DNA of 24,626 nucleotides. It comes from Flavobacterium sp. UBA4098 (GTDB lineage Bacteria; Bacteroidota; Bacteroidia; Flavobacteriales; Flavobacteriaceae). Below, one piece after another: positions 16,701-24,501 of the stretch (its first letter is position 1; each line of letters opens with the position of its first letter). The stretch is from contig DFXW01000042.1 of the NCBI GenBank assembly GCA_002382495.1, positions 1 to 24,626 of the forward strand. The letters are read 5' to 3'. The position numbers were made by a program, and so were the translations under genes. Under the pieces are notes generated by a model that saw only the letters and a list, made by a program, of their open reading frames with translations, was not told where the DNA came from and searched no databases.

Positions 16701-17029
16701 ACATCTTAACGTCAAATAAAAAAATTATATTAGCCTAAAAATCATTTAATTACATAAAAAAATGAATAAAATTGCAACAAATTATTTAATAAAATAAAAA
16801 AGATTAAAAAACAAATCATCATCCTTTATAAATATAAAAAAACAAGGTTGAAATGTTATTTATTTGAGTACGATTAAACAAAAATATTTAATAAAGTATG
16901 CTCTATTTTTTATCAAAAAAAAAACAAAAAACGAATAGATTTTAATTTTTCAAAAAAAGCATACTATTTTATCTATTTTTTTATATTTTATAATTTGTAA
17001 AAATAAAATAGTGATGTACTGTAGCGTAT
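16701..17029. other. Very AT-rich gap without a gene
   Basis: Long A and T runs dominate. No coding frame, tRNA or clear terminator is seen. An 8-base inverted pair AGTATGCT (16895-16902) / AGCATACT (16958-16965) encloses about 55 bases of A/T tracts. The stretch may hold bent promoter DNA for the small barrel gene. Confidence 0.5.
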
Positions 17030-19381
17030 TTAAAAAACTGCTATTTTTTTTATTTCAGAAATAAGCTGTCCCTCGGGTGTAAATCCTTCGATGTGAATCT
17101 TAATTTCTTTTTGGTTCCCTTTCGGAAACTTAACTTCAAAATTTCCGCTGTCGTTCAGCATTATAGTTGGCGTCCAATTTAAAGTTCCAAAATAAAAAAA
17201 CTCTTTTTGGTTTTCAAAATAGGAATTTTTAAATTCTATATTTTTAACAAAGCCATTCGTTACAATCATTGAAGAGTATTGGGTCTTGAAATATTTGTTA
17301 CTACTCCCCCCTTTTTTTAAATACACTTTTATTGTGCCAACACCTCTACTAGAATTATCAGAAAAACCGGATTTATCAATATATATTTCATCAACCTCAC
17401 TGAGTTGGAAATTGAATAAAAAATTAAAATCGGTTTGTTCAATATCATCAACATAAACCATTGGAGAACTACTAGAATTTGCATTATATGAAGTTTTAAT
17501 ATAGGCTTCGTTAGTTTCGAAATCAACTCCAGTTCTATAACCATGTCTACCTATAAAATCAAAAACAGTTCCTTGTTGTCCTTCTTCAATTTTATAACCT
17601 TGCGCATTCATGCTCATTTTATCTTTATTGGTAAGAGTTTCTTTTTTGAAGTTGTTTTGCAATATCACTTCATTTAATTTTATAGGGGAGTCTGTTTTTG
17701 AATCTGCAAAAGTGAAATTTGTGTTTGGATTTTTTAGGACTGGACAATTTGAATTATCAAACGGAATTGATAAATACATTGGTGACGAATTGGAAGAAAC
17801 CATAGTTGTCATTTTAGTATATAATGATTTGTTTTTTATATCCATCATCTGCAAGATGAATACGGTGGAGTCTTTGGCATAAAAGTTTTCGAACTTAAAT
17901 TTATTTTGTTCATCAATAGTTGTTTCTTCATAAACATTGTCTTTTAAGGAAAAAAGAAAAATTTTATATTTAGAATTTGGTTTAAGCTCCTTATCTATCG
18001 TCCCACTAATGGTAACCCCTTTATCAAAAGTATAATTTATTTTTGGGGGATTAGACTTAATATTATTCCATTGGTATTTACTTTTGGTTTGATTCAACAT
18101 TAACATCTCCATCTCTTCTTTCCACTTTTTATTTTCAATATCATAATAGGGATAATTGTTTATTTCTGGCTTTTCTAAATAAGCATTGAGTAAAAAAGTA
18201 CCCATAATTGTCCTTTTTTGATCAGCACAAACAGTATTGTCTGGAAGTACACTAATGCTTATATTGGCTAAATTACCATCCATTTTTCCTAATAATACAA
18301 TACTATCATTAACAATTGTTCTTGCTTCAAGTGTAGTAACCGATTTAATTGTACCATAATTATAAATTAAACGTTCCGTTATTTCATTTAAGTTTTCATC
18401 AATCAAACGAATACTGCTAACGCCGTTTGATAAATATTTTTTATCTATATTGACTAATTGATTGGTTTGTTTATTATTAAAGGTTATTTCTTTTAAAATT
18501 GCTTTTTTATTTTGTTGAATCAGGAGGTCGTATTTTTTATTTTGGTATAATTCAACCCCTTTCTCATTTGTTTTGACATTAATTAATAAATTTTGTCCAT
18601 TTAAATTATTGTTATAACTAATCACAATCCCTGTTTCTTGAATACTGGGTAATGGTTTTGAAATATTTATTTTATCCGATTTTATTTTTAAAATATACGT
18701 TTCTTTTATGTCTGGATTTATATAAAAAATACCATTTCCCGAGTGGTTAGTTTGAAAGCGTGAAATTTCATTTGATTTAGAATCCACTATTATTATATCA
18801 CTTATTTTAATTCCTTTTTGGTGGCAATCTGTAATCTTAACGCCAACAATATTCATTATATTATTTATTAAAAATCCCCCCTCTGGGAATAATCTAATTT
18901 CAGCTGTTTCCCAATTGGGTTCCTCCGAATCAAAATTATATATTTCCTTTTTATCTATAATTTCAATTGTTTGCAAGAAAGAATCATCTTCTATAAAATT
19001 GTGCATCCAATTGGTGAAAAAATGAAAATAATAGTTACCAGCTTTGAATTTGTCATCCAAATGAATACCACCTTCAAAAGTACCTTTATTGGCAAAAAGC
19101 AATTGTTTTTGAATGATTTGTTTTTGACTATCATAAATTACTAATTGAATATTAGTCGTGTTTTGGGCTAATAGGCTACTGTTTAAGCTAGTAATATATC
19201 CTTTAAAAGCAATGTCTTCATCGTTCACATACTTGTTTTTATTGAATTGAACGTGTATAATTTCCCTGTCATACTGAAAATAACTCTCAAGGTAATTCTC
19301 TATTGCTTTTTGGGAATTGCTATTTTGGGCATTGGATTGAAAAAACAAAAAACTGCAAATTATTACAAAGGTGAATCTCAT
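17030..19381 (-). CDS. Large secreted MG2-type protein with a TonB-plug-like C-terminal domain
   Basis: A 783-residue exported protein with a signal peptide (1-19, MRFTFVIICSFLFFQSNAQ). The N-terminal region resembles the MG2 domain of alpha-2-macroglobulin-like proteins (about 40-150; HVQFNKNKYVNDEDIAFKGY and AGNYYFHFFTNWMHN), followed by further beta-sandwich repeats. Near 615-700 it has a plug-like segment seen in TonB receptors (PMVYVDDIEQTD, LSEVDEIYIDKSG, GVGTIKVYLKKG), but no beta-barrel follows; the last part is another beta domain (APT-like LNWTPTIMLNDSGNFEVKFP). No thioester motif or bait region is evident. Such proteins are common and uncharacterised in Flavobacteriaceae, presumably periplasmic or attached to the outer membrane. 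No partner gene is adjacent. Domain calls are by eye. Confidence 0.65.
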   Translation of the reverse strand: MRFTFVIICSFLFFQSNAQNSNSQKAIENYLESYFQYDREIIHVQFNKNKYVNDEDIAFKGYITSLNSSLLAQNTTNIQLVIYDSQKQIIQKQLLFANKGTFEGGIHLDDKFKAGNYYFHFFTNWMHNFIEDDSFLQTIEIIDKKEIYNFDSEEPNWETAEIRLFPEGGFLINNIMNIVGVKITDCHQKGIKISDIIIVDSKSNEISRFQTNHSGNGIFYINPDIKETYILKIKSDKINISKPLPSIQETGIVISYNNNLNGQNLLINVKTNEKGVELYQNKKYDLLIQQNKKAILKEITFNNKQTNQLVNIDKKYLSNGVSSIRLIDENLNEITERLIYNYGTIKSVTTLEARTIVNDSIVLLGKMDGNLANISISVLPDNTVCADQKRTIMGTFLLNAYLEKPEINNYPYYDIENKKWKEEMEMLMLNQTKSKYQWNNIKSNPPKINYTFDKGVTISGTIDKELKPNSKYKIFLFSLKDNVYEETTIDEQNKFKFENFYAKDSTVFILQMMDIKNKSLYTKMTTMVSSNSSPMYLSIPFDNSNCPVLKNPNTNFTFADSKTDSPIKLNEVILQNNFKKETLTNKDKMSMNAQGYKIEEGQQGTVFDFIGRHGYRTGVDFETNEAYIKTSYNANSSSSPMVYVDDIEQTDFNFLFNFQLSEVDEIYIDKSGFSDNSSRGVGTIKVYLKKGGSSNKYFKTQYSSMIVTNGFVKNIEFKNSYFENQKEFFYFGTLNWTPTIMLNDSGNFEVKFPKGNQKEIKIHIEGFTPEGQLISEIKKIAVF

Positions 19382-19521
19382 TTCTAGAAATAGTATTGGT
19401 GGTATGTTAAAATTGTATAGTTTAGTATATTCGATTAGAAAAAAAACTTAAGTCTTAAAAACGGTTATAAATCTTTATATTGATAAAAAAAATAAAACGC
19501 TACTTTTTTAATACTGTTTGG
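19382..19521. other. AT-rich leader region of the MG2-type gene
   Basis: No gene is seen. It should carry the promoter of the minus-strand MG2-type gene starting at 19381, but no convincing TAnnTTTG box was found. It ends abruptly where the base composition rises at about 19520. Confidence 0.4.
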
Positions 19522-19737
19522 ATGAAAAACCTGACCACTCGGATAGATCACCTTACAGATACTGGCTAGCGCGGAATTACATTCTTAGCCTACCTAAGAG
19601 AAAAACAACAATACCACAGATGGCGTAAACTTCTGGCCCATACTCCACGCAAGAAAATAGAGGGCAATACGATTTCCCGTAGCCCGAACACTTCCATGCG
19701 AACTGCCGTGCAACGTCTCCCGAATTTGACCTCATAA
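19522..19737 (+). pseudogene. Relict open frame of higher G+C content, unidentified
   Basis: From an ATG at 19522 one frame runs 72 codons to TAA at 19735-19737 with a single internal TAG (codon 16). Its product is basic and protein-like, e.g. FLAYLREKQQYHRWRKLLAH and MRTAVQRLPNLTS. By hand count about 46 percent of the bases are G or C, clearly above the AT-rich neighbours. I do not recognise the family; a decayed mobile-element or transposase tail is possible but unsupported by motifs. The minus strand of the same segment also has a short open stretch of about 48 codons without a start. The hairpin ACCTCAT/ATGAGGT (19729-19746) overlaps its end and lies 19 bases past the FGE stop, possibly a weak terminator for that gene. 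Confidence 0.35.
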
Positions 19738-19764
19738 CTATGAGGTTTGATTGATGATTCGTTA

Positions 19765-20883
19765 CTATTTGTCAGCTACGCATCTAAATCCCAAATGTTC
19801 CATTGAAGAATCGGCTGAACTTTTCATTCTTGCCGAAACTCTATAACCGCTGCAATATGATTCATTGCATAAAAAAGAACCGCCACGCATTGTTCTTTTG
19901 GGAACAGAAGGCTCGTCTGGATCAAAACTTTTTGTAGGTCCTTGAGGATTCTTCGCCAGTTTTACATTCTCAAATTCATCGTAATACGAATTAAGATATA
20001 AATCAGAACACCATTCCCAGACATTTCCAGCCATATCATATAATCCGTATCCATTGGGCTCAAATGATTTTATGGGAGCTGCCCCGGTAAAATTATCAAC
20101 GCCATCATTTTTATAGGGAAAACTTCCCTGAAAATAATTGCAATGAATTTTACCTTCATCTACTTTTTGATTTCCCCAAGTGAAAATATTATTTTCTAAA
20201 CCGCCTCTTGCCGCATATTCCCATTCTGCTTCTGTAGGCAATCTTTTCCCTGCCCATTTACAATATGCATTTGCATCGTCCCAACTGACATGAACAACGG
20301 GAAGGTCATCTTTCCCGACAATGTCACTACCAATTCCTCTGGGATGTTTCCAATTGGCGCCATGCGACCAATTCCACCATTGACCGTAATCTTGTAAATT
20401 AACTTTACCCACCGTTGGCACAAATACCAAGGAAGCTGCTTTCAAAGTTTGCGCATCCGGTTTAGGGGTATCTGCGGGCATTTGCTTTTTTATTTCCTCC
20501 CAATCAATATCTTTTTCAGCCGTGGTGATATAACCGGTAGCGGCTACAAATTGTGCAAATTGTGAATTGGTCACTTCTGTAGCATCCATAAAAAACCCAT
20601 TCAGTTCAACGGAATGTTTCGGAAATTCATCCTGGCGCGCTTGATTATTGTCGCCCCCCATACTAAATACTCCTCCGGGAATCCATACCATGCCTTCGGG
20701 AGCTGTGGAATTTGAATTGGATTTATAACGATTTGGAATAGCGGTTGTACAACAAGATTTTGTAGTATCGGCCGGTTTGCTTATAGTTTTATTTTCTGAA
20801 GAGTGGAATATTTGTGCATAAGATTTCATCCCTCCAAAAAGAAGGATTGTGGAAATATAAACTTTAAAAGAAACGTTCATCAT
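19765..20883 (-). CDS. Exported formylglycine-generating enzyme (sulfatase maturase, FGE/SUMF1 family)
   Basis: A 372-residue protein that should oxidise the active-site cysteine of sulfatases to C-alpha-formylglycine using oxygen and copper. The FGE-sulfatase domain runs from about residue 63 (PEGMVWIPGGVFSMGG) to the end. Both catalytic cysteines are present: RGGSFLCNESYCSGYR has Cys339 and Cys344, the same spacing as Cys336 and Cys341 of human FGE, and the final LGFRC motif is intact. Most bacterial SUMF1-domain paralogues (GldK/GldJ or PvdO types) lack this pair, which makes true maturase activity likely. The N-terminus (about 1-23, VYISTILLFGGMKSYAQ) is a signal peptide, so it acts outside the cytoplasm. 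It is the last gene of the sulfatase-sulfatase-epimerase-FGE unit, 79 bases after the epimerase. Two adjacent ATGs make the start uncertain by one residue. Confidence 0.9.
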   Translation of the reverse strand: MMNVSFKVYISTILLFGGMKSYAQIFHSSENKTISKPADTTKSCCTTAIPNRYKSNSNSTAPEGMVWIPGGVFSMGGDNNQARQDEFPKHSVELNGFFMDATEVTNSQFAQFVAATGYITTAEKDIDWEEIKKQMPADTPKPDAQTLKAASLVFVPTVGKVNLQDYGQWWNWSHGANWKHPRGIGSDIVGKDDLPVVHVSWDDANAYCKWAGKRLPTEAEWEYAARGGLENNIFTWGNQKVDEGKIHCNYFQGSFPYKNDGVDNFTGAAPIKSFEPNGYGLYDMAGNVWEWCSDLYLNSYYDEFENVKLAKNPQGPTKSFDPDEPSVPKRTMRGGSFLCNESYCSGYRVSARMKSSADSSMEHLGFRCVADK

Positions 20884-20962
20884 AGGCTTTTTTATCTAAA
20901 CTACTGGTTATTTTTTACTAAGGATTCTCTTATCTTTAGGAAATACAAATTTTATGACAAAA

Positions 20963-22117
20963 CTAAAACTCTTTTACAGATGAAAAATGGTAAACAGTGT
21001 ACGTTTCATATTTTTCACCAGGTTTGAGAATCAATGTTGGAAATGTTTTTTGATTTGGAGAATTATAGTCTTGGGTTTCTAGTGCAAATGATTCTCTAAA
21101 ATTAAATGGTTTCCCCATTTTTCCAATATCGTTACCTTTAAAAAAATTGGCACTAAAAAAATGCAAACCCAAATTAGTAGTCAAAACTTCTAATTTTCGT
21201 CCGCTTTTTGGATCAACAACCGTAGCCGCTAATACAATTTTAGCACTTTGTTTTTTCTTTAAGACATAACTTTGGTCATAACCCATGCCAATTTTCAGCT
21301 GTTCATTAGTATTTTCTAAAATGATGTCCTTACCAATGGGTTTTCCTTTTCTAAAATCAAATGGTGTTTCGGCAACTTTTAGAATCTCTCCTGTTTTAAT
21401 TTTGTCGGTATTCACGGCGCAAAAATAATTGGACGGGATCGTTAAAACATGGTCTAAAATAGTTCCATTTCCTTCGCCAGAAAGGTTAAAAAAAGCGTGA
21501 TTGGTCAAATTTACAATAGTTGTTTTGTCTGTTGTAGCCAACAATTTCAAGGTCAATTCATCATTTGAAGTTAACTGATACGTTGCTTCAACTTCTAGAG
21601 TCCCAGGATATCCCATTTCTCCATCAACAGAAATATAAGACAATACAAGAGAACTATCTGTAACCGTTTTTACCTCCCAAACTTGATTATGAAAACCATT
21701 GGATCCTCCATGTTGGTGATTGGCACCATTATTTATAGGAAGAGATTGCGTTATTCCGTCTAGTTCAAAGTTTCCATTAGCAATTCTACCGATTACCCTT
21801 CCAACAATAGCACCATGATATACGCCAGTAGCCTTTAAGTAATCGTCAATGCTTTTGAAACCTAAAACTACATCGTCCTTTTGACCGTTTTTGTCTGGAG
21901 CGCAAAGACTAACAATGCGACCACCATAATTAGTAATGGCGGCAGTTAGATTTCTATTTTTTAGAAAAAACAAACCCACTTGTTTTCCATCAATCACCTT
22001 ATTAAAGTTTTCTGGATTAAGTGTAGCGCATTCGCTATTGTTTAAGCTACCTTGACTAATGGCTTTCAAACAAATGAATAACGTAATTAGTACTAAAAAA
22101 ATAGATTTTTTCTTCAT
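20963..22117 (-). CDS. Secreted aldose 1-epimerase
   Basis: A 384-residue GalM-family protein carrying an N-terminal signal peptide (1-22, KSIFLVLITLFICLKAISQ), so it should act in the periplasm or outside. Catalytic residues are kept: His136 in HQHGG, His207 in NLTNHAFFNL, Asp281 in GYDQSY and Glu347 in FALETQDYNSPNQ; the GRVIGRIANGNFELDG strand is also typical. It starts two bases after the stop of the sulfatase upstream, which marks a shared transcript. The likely role is to interconvert anomers of galactose or another aldose freed by desulfation and hydrolysis before uptake. It is distinct from the cytoplasmic GalM at 9426-10433. The sugar specificity cannot be read from the sequence. Confidence 0.93.
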   Translation of the reverse strand: MKKKSIFLVLITLFICLKAISQGSLNNSECATLNPENFNKVIDGKQVGLFFLKNRNLTAAITNYGGRIVSLCAPDKNGQKDDVVLGFKSIDDYLKATGVYHGAIVGRVIGRIANGNFELDGITQSLPINNGANHQHGGSNGFHNQVWEVKTVTDSSLVLSYISVDGEMGYPGTLEVEATYQLTSNDELTLKLLATTDKTTIVNLTNHAFFNLSGEGNGTILDHVLTIPSNYFCAVNTDKIKTGEILKVAETPFDFRKGKPIGKDIILENTNEQLKIGMGYDQSYVLKKKQSAKIVLAATVVDPKSGRKLEVLTTNLGLHFFSANFFKGNDIGKMGKPFNFRESFALETQDYNSPNQKTFPTLILKPGEKYETYTVYHFSSVKEF

Positions 22118-22119
22118 TG

Positions 22120-23658
22120 TTATTTCAATTCTATTTTTTCCACATTTTTATAACTGTTCCCCCGAATCAATTCGAAATTTTTCATCAATTCTTTCAATTT
22201 TTTGGGTTGGGCTTTGGCAAGATTATTTTTTTGACCGATATCCTTCTTTAAATTATACAATTGAAACTCTTTGTCATTTCCCATTTCAATATTAACTTCT
22301 TCCAGAATTGCATCGCCAGGATAAGGCGGAATCATCATCCAATCACCTTGTCGAAAAGCTGTTTTAGTGTTGGCTTCAATAACCAAGTTTGTTCTTCCTT
22401 TAGCGCTTTTACCTGTAAAAACATCTAAAAGTTCCTGACTGTCTGTACTTTTAACTTCAACATTGACCAACTTGGCAATGGATTCCAATAAATCAATTTG
22501 GCATACCAAAGCATTTGAAACTAGAGGCTTAATTTGCCCTTTCCAATAGGTGAAAAACGGCACTCGTGTACCAGCTTCCAACAAACTGTATTTTCCGCCA
22601 CGCAAAGGACCATTTGGTTTATGATTACCCAGTTTTTCAACAGCATCATCATAATAGCCATCATTCAATACCGGCCCATTATCGCTTGAAAACACAATTA
22701 AAGTATTGTCTAAAACCCCTTCTTCTTTTAAAGTTTTTATGATTTCGCCCACGCAATAATCCGCTTCCAATATAACATCTCCACGAGGTCCCATGCCTGA
22801 TTTTCCAACAAATCTAGGGTTAGGAGTACGAGGTACGTGTGGCTGATTTAAAGCATAATACAGGAAAAACGGATTTTCTTTATGTGTTTTTACATAGGTT
22901 TGTGCTTTGGCCAAGAAATCATCTGCTAAATCAACATCACTCCAATTGGCACTAGCTCCACCAGAAACATAACCAATTCGTGGAATACCGTTTACAATCG
23001 AACTGTTATGACCATGATGCCATTTCATAGAAAGCAATTCAGGATTTTCTTTTCCTGTGGGTTGACCGGGAAAATTTTTATCATAATTTACCGAAATGGG
23101 ATCCTTGCTGTCTAGATTTACTACTTTACCATTATCGATATAAATAGTAGGAACTCGATCTTGCGTGGCGGCCATAATATAAGAATAATCAAAACCTACA
23201 TCATTAGGACCTGCATCTAATTGTTGATTCCAATCTACAATTCCTGTTCCTAAACCCAAATGCCACTTGCCAACAACGGCAGTTTGGTATCCTTTTTCTT
23301 TTAACATTTTAGGGATGGTGAGTTGCTCTTTACCAATCAATAATGGCGCTGAACCCGGAAGAATTTTAGCGTCTTTATTTCTCCAAGGATAAACCCCGGT
23401 AAGCAGGCCATACCGACTTGGGGTACAGGTTGCCGAAGTGGCATATCCATTTGTAAAACGAACTCCTCCATTGGCTAAAGCATCAATATTGGGTGTTTTT
23501 ATTTCGGTTGCTCCATAACAACTTAAATCGCCATATCCTAAATCGTCTAAATAGATGAAAACAATATTCGGTTTTACTGTTTTATTATTCGTTTGACTAC
23601 TGCTTTTAAAACTTATGGTAAAAGCTAAAAAACTTAAAACTATATATTTGATTTTCAT
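22120..23658 (-). CDS. Secreted sulfatase (type I, formylglycine-dependent)
   Basis: A 512-residue arylsulfatase-superfamily enzyme that hydrolyses sulfate esters. It has a signal peptide (about 1-22) and then the conserved core: Asp38 and Asp39 in FIYLDDLGYGD (calcium ligands), the formylglycine motif C-T-P-S-R at 78-82 followed by GLLTG, GKWHLG with Lys131 and His133, His274 in NQPHVP, FSSDNGP with Asp326 and Asn327, and Lys356 in LRGGKYSLLEAG. All residues of the active site are present. The Cys-type motif needs maturation, which the FGE two genes downstream can supply. Segments such as WHHGHNSSIVNGIPRIGY recall SulfAtlas S1_15-like galactose/GalNAc 6-sulfatases, but this subfamily call is from memory and tentative. 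It lies three bases after the other sulfatase and two before the epimerase. Confidence 0.93.
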   Translation of the reverse strand: MKIKYIVLSFLAFTISFKSSSQTNNKTVKPNIVFIYLDDLGYGDLSCYGATEIKTPNIDALANGGVRFTNGYATSATCTPSRYGLLTGVYPWRNKDAKILPGSAPLLIGKEQLTIPKMLKEKGYQTAVVGKWHLGLGTGIVDWNQQLDAGPNDVGFDYSYIMAATQDRVPTIYIDNGKVVNLDSKDPISVNYDKNFPGQPTGKENPELLSMKWHHGHNSSIVNGIPRIGYVSGGASANWSDVDLADDFLAKAQTYVKTHKENPFFLYYALNQPHVPRTPNPRFVGKSGMGPRGDVILEADYCVGEIIKTLKEEGVLDNTLIVFSSDNGPVLNDGYYDDAVEKLGNHKPNGPLRGGKYSLLEAGTRVPFFTYWKGQIKPLVSNALVCQIDLLESIAKLVNVEVKSTDSQELLDVFTGKSAKGRTNLVIEANTKTAFRQGDWMMIPPYPGDAILEEVNIEMGNDKEFQLYNLKKDIGQKNNLAKAQPKKLKELMKNFELIRGNSYKNVEKIELK

Positions 23659-23661
23659 TGA

Positions 23662-24501
23662 TTAATGTGTTTTTACCTTTGCTTTTTTTGCTTTTTTTAC
23701 TAAAGGAAAAATTTCAGATTCTACTCTGGCGGTTTGCGCTATTTTTAAAAACTCTGCTTTGAATTCTGGCATTGTTTCGGCTAAATTATTTTTTTCAAAA
23801 GGATCTTTGGCAAGATTGTAAATTTCAATATTTTGTTTTTGGGTTGCCTTATCGTAAACAATATCTGCCTTCATATCCCCTTTTCTAATGGCTTGACTTT
23901 GGCTACGTTCCCAATACAAATAATCGTGTTGTTTTTGCTTGTCCGTTTTTCCTAATAGTGTAGGTAAATAAGAAATTCCGTCAATATTTTCTGGTGTTTT
24001 CACCTTTACAATCTCTGCACAAGTAGGCAAGAAATCCCAAAAAGCGGAGATATGATTACTACTGCTTCCAGGAATAATTTTCCCTTTCCAAAAAGCAATT
24101 AAAGGGCTTTTAATTCCGCCTTCATACACTTCAGATTTTCTTCCTCTTAAATCTCCACCAGTACGCAGATAACTATCTTGTTCTTTGGTAAGTGCCGATC
24201 CGTTATCACTTGCAAAAATGATTAAAGTGTCATCCAATAGATTCAGTTCTTTTAATTTGGCTACAATTTCGCCAACTTCTTGGTCTAATCTCGAAGTTAA
24301 TGCCGCATATTTAGGAACACTGAAATCTTCTGAATGAGCATCTCCTATCGGAAATCCTGTTTTTTTGGCATAATACTCTAATGTTTTATCATCGGGTTGG
24401 TGATACGGATTATGAGGTAAAGTAGGACAAAAATACAGGAAGAAAGGATTGTTTTTATTGGCTTCAACAAACGCTAATGCTCTATCTTTAATGATATCTG
24501 C
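23662..24501 (-). CDS. Sulfatase, C-terminal part only (cut by inverted duplication)
   Basis: 279 residues of the C-terminal half of a second formylglycine-type sulfatase, first gene of the operon in the window. Recognisable parts in order are NNPFFLYFCPTLPHNPYH (PH-P segment), LDDTLIIFASDNGS with the Asp-Asn metal ligands, LRGRKSEVYEGGIKSPLIAFWKG with the substrate-site lysine, and the C-terminal EIYNLAKDPFEKNNLAE motif. The formylglycine motif and signal peptide lie upstream and are missing. Reading upstream, the frame meets a TAA at 24502-24504, exactly where the terminal inverted duplication begins, so the gene is broken there, not naturally short. An apparent TTG start at 24237 is internal. 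Its C-terminus is lysine-rich (KKAKKAKVKTH). The two sulfatases are quite different, suggesting different sulfate positions. Confidence 0.88.
   Translation of the reverse strand, partial: ADIIKDRALAFVEANKNNPFFLYFCPTLPHNPYHQPDDKTLEYYAKKTGFPIGDAHSEDFSVPKYAALTSRLDQEVGEIVAKLKELNLLDDTLIIFASDNGSALTKEQDSYLRTGGDLRGRKSEVYEGGIKSPLIAFWKGKIIPGSSSNHISAFWDFLPTCAEIVKVKTPENIDGISYLPTLLGKTDKQKQHDYLYWERSQSQAIRKGDMKADIVYDKATQKQNIEIYNLAKDPFEKNNLAETMPEFKAEFLKIAQTARVESEIFPLVKKAKKAKVKTH

Noticed and set aside
24237..24501. Short sulfatase starting at TTG (24237)
   Set aside because: The same frame continues upstream with conserved sulfatase sequence to 24501, so this TTG is an internal leucine codon.
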